The notes: generated by a model not told the origin, from the sequence alone. DNA of 64,000 nt from Deltaproteobacteria bacterium (GCA_020633895.1 JACKCT010000011.1:85720-149719); one strand, 5' to 3'; counted from the first letter of the stretch, positions 46,024-55,338 are shown. Translations and numbers: made by a program.

Positions 46024-46716
46024 TTACGGCCCCGGCGCTTCGGGCGGCGAAGGCATGGGGGGCATGGACGGCGGCATCTCGATGGACGGCTCGTCGCCGT
46101 CTTTGCCGTTGATCGCCTTTTCCGAAATCGGCAGCGACCCGCCCATCACGGCCTGCGTCGTCATGGGGCACGGTAGGGCGTACTCCGCCTTGGTCAGCAT
46201 CCAGAAATTCCCGATCAGCTCGAAATGCAGCCGGGAATGCATCTCGCCCAGTTCCCAATTCGCGTCGTATTTATTGCCCGCCAGTTCCGTCTTGTAGCGG
46301 AACACGTCCAGGCCCAGGCCCGGCTTGGAGCGGCACAGCCCCAGCGCCGCGCGCCAGCCTTTGACCGTGTGCTCCTCGTTGCCCATCACGCACTCGGTGT
46401 CCTTGCTGAAAAAGTCCTTGCGCTCGAAGGTCTGGCTGATGTCCCGGGGCCCCCCGTATCCGACGCATTGCCCCTCAAACGTAATGGGGAATTTCACGTG
46501 CTGGAAGATATAGACCGTGTCGCCCTTGTCGAAGGCGTCCACGAAGGCGGCGAATTTTTCGTCGGACCCGGCCTGCACCCCGGCGAAGGGCTTGTTGATG
46601 CTCCGCGAATCGGTGGGCAACGGTCGGCTGCCCGGCTGAGCGAAGGCAATCGCGGCGCTCACCACGAAGGCGCCCAAAGCCAGCGCCGAAATAAAATATC
46701 GTTTCGCATCGGCCAT
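46024..46716 (-). CDS. Exported protein of unknown function
   Basis: A 230-residue protein with a cleavable signal peptide (YFISALALGAFVVSAAIAFA). A beta-rich domain with four cysteines (about GQCVGYGGP, DTECVMGNE, LGLCRSKPG, ALPCPMTTQ) follows, and then a Pro-rich tail (EMPPSMPPMPSPPEAPGP). No family is recognised. It probably resides in the periplasm with two disulphides. It converges with the antiporter gene, the stops being 7 bases apart. Confidence 0.65.
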   Translation of the reverse strand: MADAKRYFISALALGAFVVSAAIAFAQPGSRPLPTDSRSINKPFAGVQAGSDEKFAAFVDAFDKGDTVYIFQHVKFPITFEGQCVGYGGPRDISQTFERKDFFSKDTECVMGNEEHTVKGWRAALGLCRSKPGLGLDVFRYKTELAGNKYDANWELGEMHSRLHFELIGNFWMLTKAEYALPCPMTTQAVMGGSLPISEKAINGKDGDEPSIEMPPSMPPMPSPPEAPGP

Positions 46717-46896
46717 CGTCAGTTTCCCCCCGGCAGCTTCCCCAACATCCTCGTCTCACATGGATCAGCGTTGCATACCCCGTCTAAAAGTCAAGACAGT
46801 CAAGACGCCCCCATCGGGTCGGATCGTGACCGACCGGTCGATTCGTGATACGCAAAAACTTCAGATCGCCAACGCGCCCGGCGCGGGAGACGACCC

Positions 46897-47556
46897 ATGA
46901 ACGACACGGAACGCAAGATCAAATCCTATGACGGCAGCGGCATCACGGTCACGTTCGAGGCGGCGCGCTGCTACCACGCCAAGGAGTGCGTGCGCGGCCT
47001 GCCGGAAGTTTTCGATATCGACAAGCGCCCGTGGATCCAGCCCCAACACGCCGACGCGGATCGTCTGGCGCAAGTCGTGCGGCGCTGCCCGAGCGGGGCG
47101 CTGAAATTTCGTCGCGACGATGGTGCGAACGAAACGGAGCCGGAACGCAACGTCGTGACGGTTACGGCGGCCGGGCCGATCCATGTTCGGGGGAAGTTTA
47201 CCGTCGAGAGCGATGCCCCGCTGAACGAATGGCGCATGGCCCTCTGCCGATGCGGTCTGTCGAAAAACAAACCCCACTGCGACGGCAGCCATTTCGAGAA
47301 ATTCGACGACGACGGGCGATGCCCCAAGGCAAGCGGCGAAGCGGCGCGGGTCGACCAAAACGTGGAATGCACCTCCCCGGTGACGCTCAAGCCCCTCCCC
47401 GACGGGCCGGTGCTGTGTCGCGGGCCGGTGGAGATCCGCAACGCCTCGGGCGAGACGATCTTCGTCGGCGAACAGGCCGCGTTCTGCCGCTGCGGCGCCT
47501 CGTCCCGAAAGCCGTTTTGCGACGGGACGCACGGGGCGGTGGGGTTTAAGAGCTAA
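46897..47556 (+). CDS. Fe-S protein: divergent ferredoxin-like domain plus two CDGSH domains
   Basis: A 219-residue protein. Residues 10-75 resemble the YjdI-type mono-cluster domain (C25, C31, C64 in AARCYHAKECVRGLPEVFDI ... VRRCPSGALKF). Two CDGSH 2Fe-2S domains follow: C117/C119/C128/H132 (ALCRCGLSKNKPHCDGSHFE) and C197/C199/C208/H212 (AFCRCGASSRKPFCDGTHGA). Such proteins can carry clusters with 3Cys-1His ligation and are thought to act in redox sensing or cluster transfer. The sequence is intact. It lies divergent from the exported Cys protein, with about 180 bases between. Confidence 0.9.
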   Translation: MNDTERKIKSYDGSGITVTFEAARCYHAKECVRGLPEVFDIDKRPWIQPQHADADRLAQVVRRCPSGALKFRRDDGANETEPERNVVTVTAAGPIHVRGKFTVESDAPLNEWRMALCRCGLSKNKPHCDGSHFEKFDDDGRCPKASGEAARVDQNVECTSPVTLKPLPDGPVLCRGPVEIRNASGETIFVGEQAAFCRCGASSRKPFCDGTHGAVGFKS

Positions 47557-47572
47557 GCGGATAGTCAAGGAT

Positions 47573-47838
47573 GGGTGCCACACTTTCACGACGACGAAGT
47601 CGGCGGGAAGGTGTGAATTTCTCGGATCGAGAATTTTCGTTTAGAGCCCCGAACGGCTTGCCTCGCCGTAGCCCTGGCAAAGGCGGGTAGTGAGGGGTCA
47701 AACTCGAACGTTGCCTGAGACGATCCAAACCTCACATCGACAACGTACGAGAGGTCCGTCGCTTCACTCGGGATGACAACGTTTGCTGACCAGCCCTCGC
47801 CAAGGCTACGGCATGGCAAGCTGCGCGCGGCTCTGACG
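47573..47838. repeat. Composite repeat island (families A, B, D, C and B)
   Basis: A family A half (GGGTGCCACACTTTCACGAC...GGGAAGGTGTGAAT, 47573-47619), a long family B unit (TTAGAGCCCCGAACGGCTTG..., 47641-47697), module D (CTCGAACGTTGCCTGAGACG, 47704-47723), a family C half (GTCGCTTCACTCGGGATGAC, 47758-47777) and an inverted long B unit (GCTGACCAGCCCTCGCCAAG ... GCGCGGCTCTGAC, 47787-47838). All three families and module D occur side by side here. Confidence 0.75.
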
Positions 47839-47854
47839 GGCCCGGTCGGCGCCC

Positions 47855-49102
47855 CTAAAAGAACGCATTCCCGCCGCAACCGCCGCCGGTGTCGTCGTCG
47901 TCATCGTCGTCGCCGGGCGGGACGGTGTACGCCGCGTCGAGTTCGTCCCACATGGGGTGCTCGCTGCCGGCGTAGCCCAGGGCCCAGAAGCCCACGCCCG
48001 CCGTGCCGCGCGTCTTGGCATACTCAAAACGCAGCGCCAGCGAATCGGCATCCTCGTACCAGAGCTGATACCACCCGCCCGACTGATACGTCAGATAGGG
48101 ACTCTGAGCGTCATCGTCGAACAGGCGCGGGCCCTTGGCCGGATCGTCCGCGTAGGAATCGGCCGTCGCCAGAATCACCGCGCTGCCCGCCCCCGTCGCC
48201 GTGCCCGGCACCGTGCCGTCCACGCTCGGCCACAGGTAGCCGTAGAGCGGCAGACCCAGGACCACCGACGACAGGTCATAGGGCGCGATGTACGTCTCGT
48301 AGTCGTCGAGCGTCCAGCGGACGGCGTAGTTCCATGGACCGTCGTCGTACAACGGCGCGACCGGCCCCGGATCTCCGCCGCTCCAGTGGTAGTCGTAGGC
48401 CATGACAAACAGGAAGTCGGCCTGCTCGGCGATCTTGTCGAAGTCATACGCCCCCGCCCAGTCCACCGCCGGCATGTCCACCGAAATGTGCCCGGCGCCC
48501 AGCGCGTCGTCCAACGCCGTGCGCAATTCCGCCAGGAACGCGATGAAGTTCACTTTCTGCGCGAACGGCAGGCCCTCGAAGTCGATGTTCACCCCGTCCG
48601 CCCCGGCGTCCGCGACGGCCGAGACGATGTTGTCCACCGCGTTGGCGCGGTTCAGCGCCGAGGAAAGCAGCGTGGTCATGGACGAGGCGGAAAAATTGAC
48701 GACGGTCAGCGCGACGCCCACCCCCGCTGCGTGGGCCTCGTCGATCAGGTCGCCGTCCGGCCAGCCGTTCATGTTCGTGAATTCGCCGGTGCTTCCCAGG
48801 TCCGCGCCGAAATACGCCACCGTGGTCAACAACTCGTAACGCAGATCCGCCGGGTCGGCGCTGGACCAGTAGGGATAGAACGCCAGCACTTCTCCGGACA
48901 GTTCGCTCGCCGCCTTGGCCCGCGCCAGACGGCCGGGGCGCACGGAATGCGTCGGGAGGAGGCCCCTCTCCTGGGCGTCTTGGTAGAAACGGGCATGGGG
49001 CCCGACGTGGGACGAGGGCGCGAAATCCTCCGCCTCCGCCGACGAAATCATCGCCCACGCCAACAACAACGCGGTTACGAACACCGACGCGCCACGGGAC
49101 AT
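47855..49102 (-). CDS. Secreted GH18-family glycoside hydrolase
   Basis: A 415-residue protein with signal peptide (SVFVTALLLAWAMISSAEAE). A GH18 TIM barrel follows: VLAFYPYWSSADPADLRYEL, the catalytic strand DGVNIDFEGL with the acid/base Glu, FVMAYDYHWSGGDPGPVAPL, and VGFWALGYAGSEHPMWDELD. The family hydrolyses beta-1,4-GlcNAc chains, as in chitinases or spore-cortex lytic enzymes; substrate is not determined. The first Asp of the DxxDxDxE motif is replaced by Asn (D-G-V-N-I-D-F-E). The C-terminus ends in an Asp run followed by TGGGCGGNAFF, an unusual tail with a free Cys. Confidence 0.88.
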   Translation of the reverse strand: MSRGASVFVTALLLAWAMISSAEAEDFAPSSHVGPHARFYQDAQERGLLPTHSVRPGRLARAKAASELSGEVLAFYPYWSSADPADLRYELLTTVAYFGADLGSTGEFTNMNGWPDGDLIDEAHAAGVGVALTVVNFSASSMTTLLSSALNRANAVDNIVSAVADAGADGVNIDFEGLPFAQKVNFIAFLAELRTALDDALGAGHISVDMPAVDWAGAYDFDKIAEQADFLFVMAYDYHWSGGDPGPVAPLYDDGPWNYAVRWTLDDYETYIAPYDLSSVVLGLPLYGYLWPSVDGTVPGTATGAGSAVILATADSYADDPAKGPRLFDDDAQSPYLTYQSGGWYQLWYEDADSLALRFEYAKTRGTAGVGFWALGYAGSEHPMWDELDAAYTVPPGDDDDDDDTGGGCGGNAFF

Positions 49103-49285
49103 GCGTTTTTGCTCCTTATCGGTTCGGGGCCTATTCGGGCCGCGAGTATATCACGCCCAAGTCCGCGACCAAGCAGAAGAATCACGACAGGCCCTGGCGC
49201 GGATTTTCCGCCCGTCCGACGGTCGGCGTCGATACTCAATGTGTTCGCGCAACGGGTCGAAAACCTAGCCAGGGCGAAAATCGAT

Positions 49286-49314
49286 CTTAGATTTAAGAGC
49301 AAGCCCGGCCCCAT
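49286..49314 (+). promoter_or_regulatory. Candidate heat-shock (sigma-32-like) promoter of hsp20-lon
   Basis: CTTAGAT (49286-49292) and CCCCAT (49309-49314) resemble the sigma-32 elements CTTGAAA and CCCCAT. The spacer is about two bases longer than ideal. The hsp20 start is 58 bases downstream. No CIRCE element was found. Confidence 0.3.
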
Positions 49315-49371
49315 AACGGGCCACGGCAAGCGAAAAAATGACGGAATATTAACAAGATACGGGAAGGCACC

Positions 49372-49821
49372 ATGACGAAAACCTCGGCCCCGGCATCCGG
49401 ATTTTCCGAAGCGGTCGAAAGCCATCTGCGCGAGGAAATCGGCCGGATGGTGCATCTGTTGGATCGCCTGGCGGTGGGACGCGCCTCGACGGACATCCCG
49501 GCGGATGTGTGGATGGACGAGGACCGGGTGCGGGTGCGTTTCGAGATTCCCGGCGCCGATCCCGAGAGCCTGCAGCTCAACGGCTCGCCGGTGTTCGTGG
49601 AAATCGCCGGACGCAAGGAGGCCCGCAACATTCCCGGCGGCCGGTTCGTCGTCGCCGAGCGCACGGTCGGCCCCTTCCGCAAGGCGGTCGAGCTACCCGG
49701 CACGGTGGATCTGTCGACCGTGCAGGCCCGCCTCGCCGGCGGCGTCATGACGATCGACTACAAAAAGATCAAGGACCGCCGCGGCAAGCGGCGCAACTTT
49801 GCGTTTACGATTGACGATTAG
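49372..49821 (+). CDS. Small heat-shock protein (Hsp20/alpha-crystallin family)
   Basis: A 149-residue ATP-independent chaperone. The alpha-crystallin domain spans about residues 40-135: ADVWMDEDRVRVRFEIPGAD, SPVFVEIAGRKEARNIPGGR, ERTVGPFRKAVELPGTVDLS and ARLAGGVMTIDYKK, the last close to the consensus GVL-I-P. The tail is basic and the usual IxI motif is replaced by FAFTIDD. It lies 15 bases upstream of lon, so holdase and protease are made together. Confidence 0.88.
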   Translation: MTKTSAPASGFSEAVESHLREEIGRMVHLLDRLAVGRASTDIPADVWMDEDRVRVRFEIPGADPESLQLNGSPVFVEIAGRKEARNIPGGRFVVAERTVGPFRKAVELPGTVDLSTVQARLAGGVMTIDYKKIKDRRGKRRNFAFTIDD

Positions 49822-49836
49822 AGGTTATGCAAGCCC

Positions 49837-52305
49837 ATGTCGAACACCGATGAAACCCTGACGATCCCTTCCCGCCTGCCGGTTTTGGCGCTGCGGGACG
49901 TGGTGGTGTTTCCGTACATGATCATCCCGCTGGTGGTGGGCCGGGACATGTCCACCCAGGCCATCGAGGCCGCCCTGTCCGGCGACCGCCTGATCGCGGT
50001 GGTCACGCAGCGGGAAGTGGACGTGGAAAACCCCGCGCCCGAGGACCTCTACGCCGTGGGCACCGTCTGCAACATCATGCGCATGGTCAAGCTGTCCGAG
50101 GACCGGGTGAAGATCCTGGTGCAGGGCGTGACCCGCGCGCGGCTGCATGACTACGAGACCGGCCGCCCTTATCTGTTCGGCGGCGTGGAGATCATCAACG
50201 AATCCCCCTCCACCGCCGACGATATCGAGCGCGAGGCCCAGATGCGCTCCATCGTCGAGGATTTGCAGCGCATCGCCACCGTGGGCAAATCGATCCCCAT
50301 GGAAGTCGTCGACGTGGCCGAGAACGTCACCGACGCCGGGCGCCTGGCCGACATCGCCGGGTCCAATCTGAACCTCAAGCTCCCCGACGCCCAGACGATC
50401 CTCGAAACCCTGGACGTGAACGACCGCATCGACCTGGTGCGGGCCCACCTGGTGCGGGAACTGGCGCTCATCGACGCCCAGGCGCGCATCGAGGACAAAG
50501 CCCGGGAGGGCATCCACAAGACGCAGCGCGAATACTTCCTGCGCGAACAGCTCAAGGCCATCCGCAAGGAACTGGGCGACTCCGACGACAAGGACGACGA
50601 GATCGACCTGCTGCAGGAAAAAATCGACAAAGCCAAGATGCCCAAGGACGTCAAATCCGAGGCTGAAAAGCAGCTCAAGCGTCTGGCCCGGATGCACGGC
50701 GATTCGGCCGAGGCCAACGTCCTGCGCACCTACCTGGACCATCTGATCGAGTTGCCCTGGTCGAAGAAGACCAAGGACAAACTGGAATTGGCCACGGCGC
50801 GGGAGATTCTGGACGCCGACCACTACGGCCTGGACAAGGTCAAGGAACGCATCCTCGAATTCCTCGCGGTCGCCCGGCTCAAGGGCTCGGTCAAGGGCTC
50901 CATCCTGTGCTTCGTCGGCCCGCCGGGCGTGGGCAAGACCTCCCTGGGCCGGTCCATCGCCGAAGCCATGGGCCGCAAGTTCGTGCGCGTGTCCCTGGGC
51001 GGCGTGCGTGACGAGGCGGAGATCCGCGGCCACCGGCGCACCTACGTGGGCGCCATGCCGGGCAAGATCATCTCCGGCGTTAAACAGGCCGGATCCACCA
51101 ACCCGGTGTTCATGCTCGACGAGTTGGACAAGCTGGGCTCGGATTTTCGCGGCGATCCGTCCTCGGCCCTGCTCGAGGTCCTCGACCCGGAACAGAACGA
51201 CAAGTTCGTCGACCACTACCTGGGCGTGGCGTACGACCTGTCCGACACGCTGTTCATCGCCACGGCCAATATGGAGGACGCCATCCCGCGTCCCCTCCAC
51301 GACCGCATGGAGATGATCCGCATCCCCGGCTACACCCTTCAGGAAAAGGCCGTCATCGCCCAGCGCTACCTCGTTCCCCGCCAGATGCACGCCGCCGGTC
51401 TGAAGGACGGCCAGATCGAGATCCCTCGGGACGTGCTCGAGCTATTGATCGACAACTACACCCGCGAGGCCGGCGTTCGCACGTTGGAGCGCACCATCGG
51501 CTCGGTATGTCGCAAAGTGGCGCGGCGCGTGCTCGAGGAGAACGCCGAGAAGATCGTCGTCACGGCGCGGGATTTGGAAGAGATGCTCGGCGCGGCGATT
51601 TATGTCCGCGAAGAGGACGAGACCGAGGACCTGCGCGTGGGCCTGGCGACGGGTCTGGCGTGGACGCCGGTGGGCGGCGAGATTCTGCATATCGAGGCCC
51701 AGACCGTGCGCGGACGCGGCGGCCTGACGCTGACCGGCCACCTGGGCGACGTGATGCGCGAATCGGCCCAGGCGGCGGTGACGTTCGCCCGCTCCCGGGC
51801 CAAGGCCCTGGGCATCAAGGACGATTTCTTCGCAACCAACGACATCCACATGCACGTTCCGGCCGGCGCCATCCCCAAGGACGGTCCGTCGGCGGGCGTC
51901 GCGATGATCACCGCCCTGGCATCCGCCCTGACCGGCAAACCGTCCACGAAAGGCGTGGCCATGACCGGCGAGATCACCCTGCGGGGGCGCGTGCTGCCCA
52001 TCGGCGGCCTGCGGGAAAAGGTGCTGGCGGCCCATCGGGCGGGCATCACCCACGTCATCGCCCCCGAAGGCAACCGCAAGGACCTCAAGGACATCGCCGA
52101 AGACGTGCGCAAAACCGTCGAGATGCATTTCGTGGAGAGCATCGATCAGGTGTTGGAGATTTCCCTGGGCATCGACACCCACGCCACACCGGCCGCCAAG
52201 GCCAAGGGCAAGAAATCCCGCGCCAAGAAAGCGGGCAAATCCTCCGCCGCGTCCCATGGCGCCACCGGCCGGGTCGCCGCGAAGAGTTCTTCGGCAAACG
52301 ACTGA
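49837..52305 (+). CDS. lon: ATP-dependent protease La
   Basis: An 822-residue LonA protease. It has the N-terminal substrate-binding domain (LPVLALRDVVVFPYMIIPLV), a coiled coil (EYFLREQLKAIRKELGDSDD), an AAA+ module with Walker A near 361-368 (VGPPGVGKTSLGRSIAEAMG) and Walker B (NPVFMLDELDKLGSD). The protease domain has catalytic S685 (PKDGPSAGVAM) and K728 (LREKVLAAHRAG), 43 residues apart as in E. coli Lon. The C-terminal 35 residues are a Lys/Ala/Ser-rich extension. It degrades misfolded and regulatory proteins. The gene is followed by a strong bidirectional terminator. Confidence 0.98.
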   Translation: MSNTDETLTIPSRLPVLALRDVVVFPYMIIPLVVGRDMSTQAIEAALSGDRLIAVVTQREVDVENPAPEDLYAVGTVCNIMRMVKLSEDRVKILVQGVTRARLHDYETGRPYLFGGVEIINESPSTADDIEREAQMRSIVEDLQRIATVGKSIPMEVVDVAENVTDAGRLADIAGSNLNLKLPDAQTILETLDVNDRIDLVRAHLVRELALIDAQARIEDKAREGIHKTQREYFLREQLKAIRKELGDSDDKDDEIDLLQEKIDKAKMPKDVKSEAEKQLKRLARMHGDSAEANVLRTYLDHLIELPWSKKTKDKLELATAREILDADHYGLDKVKERILEFLAVARLKGSVKGSILCFVGPPGVGKTSLGRSIAEAMGRKFVRVSLGGVRDEAEIRGHRRTYVGAMPGKIISGVKQAGSTNPVFMLDELDKLGSDFRGDPSSALLEVLDPEQNDKFVDHYLGVAYDLSDTLFIATANMEDAIPRPLHDRMEMIRIPGYTLQEKAVIAQRYLVPRQMHAAGLKDGQIEIPRDVLELLIDNYTREAGVRTLERTIGSVCRKVARRVLEENAEKIVVTARDLEEMLGAAIYVREEDETEDLRVGLATGLAWTPVGGEILHIEAQTVRGRGGLTLTGHLGDVMRESAQAAVTFARSRAKALGIKDDFFATNDIHMHVPAGAIPKDGPSAGVAMITALASALTGKPSTKGVAMTGEITLRGRVLPIGGLREKVLAAHRAGITHVIAPEGNRKDLKDIAEDVRKTVEMHFVESIDQVLEISLGIDTHATPAAKAKGKKSRAKKAGKSSAASHGATGRVAAKSSSAND

Positions 52306-52332
52306 CGAACGCGTCATTCTCGATACGCTCGC

Positions 52333-52367
52333 CCCAAAAACAAACCCCGTGGCCAAACGGCCACGGG
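52333..52367. terminator. Bidirectional terminator between lon and the barrel gene
   Basis: A 10-base-pair stem CCCCGTGGCC/GGCCACGGGG with AAAC loop (52340-52363). TTTT follows on the plus strand and GTTTGTTTTT on the minus strand. It serves the convergent lon and outer-membrane barrel genes. Confidence 0.9.
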
Positions 52368-52394
52368 GTTTTGCTTCGCGTGGGGGAGAGAAAC

Positions 52395-53588
52395 TTAGAA
52401 GGACACCTTGCCTTGCAGCGTGGTGATGTTCTCGGTGTTGGACTCATCGTCCGAACCGGCCAAGTGCTGCAACGCCAGGTGGATGCCCGGGATGTAGTCC
52501 ACGCCGACATAACCGCCGAACTGCGTGAAGGTCGTCGGCTCGAAGGTCGCGTCATAAGCCGTCGATCCCAGCCAATCCAGGCCGGAGATGCCCGCGAACT
52601 TCACGCCCACCTGCACGTTCTTCTCGTCGAACATGCCGACCAGCTCAGCGTGATAGGCGCTGATGGCCGTGGCCTCGCCGGCCGCGTCCGTATATTCGGC
52701 CTCGTCGAATTCGCCGGTGGCGGCATATTCGCCGGCCACGCCCAGGGCGAACGCGTCGGAGAAGGTGAATTCACCGTTCAGGTACGCACCGAAGGCGGCC
52801 ACATCCGACTCGTACAACACGGCTGTAACAGTCTCGCCTTCGTCATCGGTATCGCCATCAAGGTTGAGATCTTCGGACGAAACGACCTGCTCGTTCAAAA
52901 TGCCGCCCAGGCCGGCCAGCGTTTCCGTGGCGTCGGACAGGAAGTAACCGCCGATGGCTAGGCTGTGATCGTCGTTGTTGGCCAGCGGGCGAACTTCCAG
53001 TTTGCCGGCGAAGCCGTCGATCTGATCGGAAGCCTTGTCATAGGTGCCGTCATCTTCGGTGTTGTCGAAGCCGCCGTTAAAGGCCGCCAGTTCGATACCC
53101 ACGAAGGGGTGATCGTAGCCAACGGCCAGTTCCGACTGCTGCGTCCAGAACAGATCCTGCACGCGGGTGTAGCCCACGCCCCAGGTGGTGAAGTCGCCGA
53201 CCGGAGGATAGGACAGGCCGCCCTTGACGTAGATACCCACGTCCGAGGTGATCGTCACGTACCACTCGTTGATGGCCAGGCCGCTGGTCGAACCGGAGCG
53301 GGCGCCGCGGGAAGGCGGCTGTTCGATGTAGTAGAACACCGCGTCCATGCTCACCCACTTGGACAGGTCCACGTGGGGCGCGAAAGCCGCCTCGTTCACA
53401 TAAATGTCGCTGGAGGAGACGTCGCTGTCGCTGTTGTTGATATCCGGAGTGAAGGAATAGATTTCCGTCTGCACATCGGCGTAACCGGAGAACGAAACCT
53501 CCGGATACTCCGCCATCGCGACGCCGGTCACGGCAAAGACCAAGATCATGCCGAGAGCCAACGCGCCCAAGAGTTTCGACCCATTCAT
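52395..53588 (-). CDS. Outer-membrane beta-barrel protein, copy 1
   Basis: A 397-residue protein with signal peptide (LALGMILVFAVTGVAMAEYP). Alternating beta strands with aromatic girdles follow (VSFSGYADVQTEIYSF, WVSMDAVFYYIEQPP, WYVTITSDVGIYVKGGLSYP), and the C-terminal Phe is the usual barrel-assembly signal (ITTLQGKVSF). The opening and overall plan recall LbtU-type siderophore porins, a tentative match. Acidic inserts (EQVVSSEDLNLDGDTDDEGE) probably form an extracellular loop. A close paralogue lies about 500 bases upstream on the same strand. The intervening region 53589-54097 is AT-rich and holds its promoter region and the paralogue's terminator. Confidence 0.8.
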   Translation of the reverse strand: MNGSKLLGALALGMILVFAVTGVAMAEYPEVSFSGYADVQTEIYSFTPDINNSDSDVSSSDIYVNEAAFAPHVDLSKWVSMDAVFYYIEQPPSRGARSGSTSGLAINEWYVTITSDVGIYVKGGLSYPPVGDFTTWGVGYTRVQDLFWTQQSELAVGYDHPFVGIELAAFNGGFDNTEDDGTYDKASDQIDGFAGKLEVRPLANNDDHSLAIGGYFLSDATETLAGLGGILNEQVVSSEDLNLDGDTDDEGETVTAVLYESDVAAFGAYLNGEFTFSDAFALGVAGEYAATGEFDEAEYTDAAGEATAISAYHAELVGMFDEKNVQVGVKFAGISGLDWLGSTAYDATFEPTTFTQFGGYVGVDYIPGIHLALQHLAGSDDESNTENITTLQGKVSF

Positions 53589-53961
53589 TGCTTGCCCCTT
53601 TCACACGTTATCGTTGTTGGGCCCGGCCTCGGCCTGCATGCGAGGACGAACTTGACGGGGAATATACACGGATCGGGGGCGCTGACAATCGGTTTTTCTC
53701 ACGACAAATCGCGGGGTTTATGTCGTTTTTGACAGATAAAATGGTGTTCATGAGAAATCCTGCGGCAAAAACCTTACCGGTTGTAATTTCCTTTGCGACG
53801 GACCACTTGGTCTAAAATAACATTTTGCCGAAATAATCCATATATTTATGCTGATATTTGATACTCTACATGAGGTATAGGGGGGGTCGATTTTTTGAAG
53901 ATCAGCTCGAAACGCATTCACCATGTAAGCTATATCACATATATCGAGGGCGAATGCGGGC

Positions 53962-53991
53962 AAAAAAAAGCTCCCCGCGCGAGGCGGGGAG
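53962..53991 (-). terminator. Rho-independent terminator of barrel gene copy 2
   Basis: An 8-base-pair stem CTCCCCGC/GCGGGGAG with 5-base loop (53971-53991), followed on the minus strand by eight T residues. It lies about 107 bases after the stop at 54098. The rest of 53589-54097 is AT-rich and contains no gene. Confidence 0.85.
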
Positions 53992-54097
53992 TTGCCCAAT
54001 GAGATGAAACACGAGAGCTTGACACTCCCTTGCGCCGAGGGGTCCCGGCCGACTCCGCCCAGTTGCTCAGGCCAGGCGGAGCCGTTCTTGAAAATCC

Positions 54098-55270
54098 TTA
54101 GAAGCTCACCTTGCCTTGCAGCGTGGTGATGTTTTCGGTCGTGGACTCGTCATCCGAGCCGGCCAGGTGCTGAAGCGCCAGGTGGATGCCCGGGATGTAG
54201 TCGATGCCCACATAGCCGCCGAACTGGGTGAAGGTCGTCGGCTCGAAGGTCGGGTCATAAGCCATCGATCCCAGCCAATCCAGGCCGGAGATGCCCGCGA
54301 ACTTCACGCCCACCTGCACGTTCTTCTCGTCGAACATGCCGACCAGCTCCGCGTGGTAGGCGCTGATGGCCGTCGCCTCGCCGGCGGCGTCCGTATATTC
54401 GGCCTCGTCGAACTCGCCGGTGGTGGCGAATTCGCCGGCCACGCCCAGGGCAAACGCGTCGGAGAAGGTGAACTCGCCGGCCAAGTAACCACCGTACAGA
54501 GGCACATCCGACTCGTAGACCACGACGTCATCGCCGTCCACGTCCTCTTCTTCTTCCAAGCCGTTCGGATCGACCAGATTCAGATTGCCGCCCAACCCCG
54601 CCAGCGTCTCCGTGGCGTCGGACAGGAAGTAACCGCCGATGGTCAGGTCCATGTCGTCCATATTGGCCAAGGGCATGACCGCCAGAGAGGCCGCGAAGCC
54701 GTCGATCTGGTCCGACGAGGTGTCGAAGCTGCCGTCGTCTTCGGTGTTGTCGAAGCCGCCGTTAAAGGCCGCCACCTGAATGCTCACGAAGTCGTGGTCG
54801 TAACCCAGGGCCAGTTCCGATTGCTGCGTCCAGATGAGATCCTGCACGCGGGTGTAGCCCACGCCCCAAGTGGTGAAATCGCCGACGGGGGGATAGGACA
54901 GACCGCCCTTGACGTAGATGCCCACGTCCGAAGTGACCGTCACGTACCACTCGTCGATGGCCAGGGCCGATCCGCCTCCGTCACCGCGGGAGGACGGCTC
55001 GATGTAGTAGAACACCGCGTCCATGCTCACCCACTTGGACAGGTCCACGTGGGGCGCGAAGGCGGCTTCGAAGACGTAGATGTCGCTGGAGCTCAATTCG
55101 TCGTCACTATTGCTGGTGTCGGGCGCGTAGGAATAAAGCTCGGCCTGCACGTCCGCGTAACCGGAGAAGGAGACTTCCGGATATTCGGCGAAGGCCGTGG
55201 TGGCCATCAGCGCGCCGAATAACAATCCCAAGCTACCCAGACTCAATGCTTTCTTGAGAAAATTCATCAT
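54098..55270 (-). CDS. Outer-membrane beta-barrel protein, copy 2
   Basis: A 390-residue paralogue of copy 1 with signal peptide (LGLLFGALMATTAFAEYPEV) and C-terminal Phe. The last 110 residues are almost identical to copy 1 (FAGISGLDWLGS, TTFTQFGGYVG, IPGIHLALQHLAGSDDES). Presumed surface loops differ, for example VDPNGLEEEEDVDGDDVVVY here. This indicates recent duplication or gene conversion with loop diversification. Both are presumably passive pores or receptors. It is next to glnK-amt but separated from glnK by a 68-base spacer with a strong GC hairpin. Confidence 0.8.
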   Translation of the reverse strand: MMNFLKKALSLGSLGLLFGALMATTAFAEYPEVSFSGYADVQAELYSYAPDTSNSDDELSSSDIYVFEAAFAPHVDLSKWVSMDAVFYYIEPSSRGDGGGSALAIDEWYVTVTSDVGIYVKGGLSYPPVGDFTTWGVGYTRVQDLIWTQQSELALGYDHDFVSIQVAAFNGGFDNTEDDGSFDTSSDQIDGFAASLAVMPLANMDDMDLTIGGYFLSDATETLAGLGGNLNLVDPNGLEEEEDVDGDDVVVYESDVPLYGGYLAGEFTFSDAFALGVAGEFATTGEFDEAEYTDAAGEATAISAYHAELVGMFDEKNVQVGVKFAGISGLDWLGSMAYDPTFEPTTFTQFGGYVGIDYIPGIHLALQHLAGSDDESTTENITTLQGKVSF

Positions 55271-55338
55271 CAGTGTTCGTGCCCCTCTTGGACCCCCGTC
55301 CCGGAAACGAGCCGGGACGGGGGATTGAAAGTTTGGCG

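Noticed and set aside
55305-55325. Strong GC hairpin after glnK as a terminator
   Set aside because: The stem is good, but neither strand has a T run after it; it may be an RNA-stability structure, so it is not listed as a terminator.
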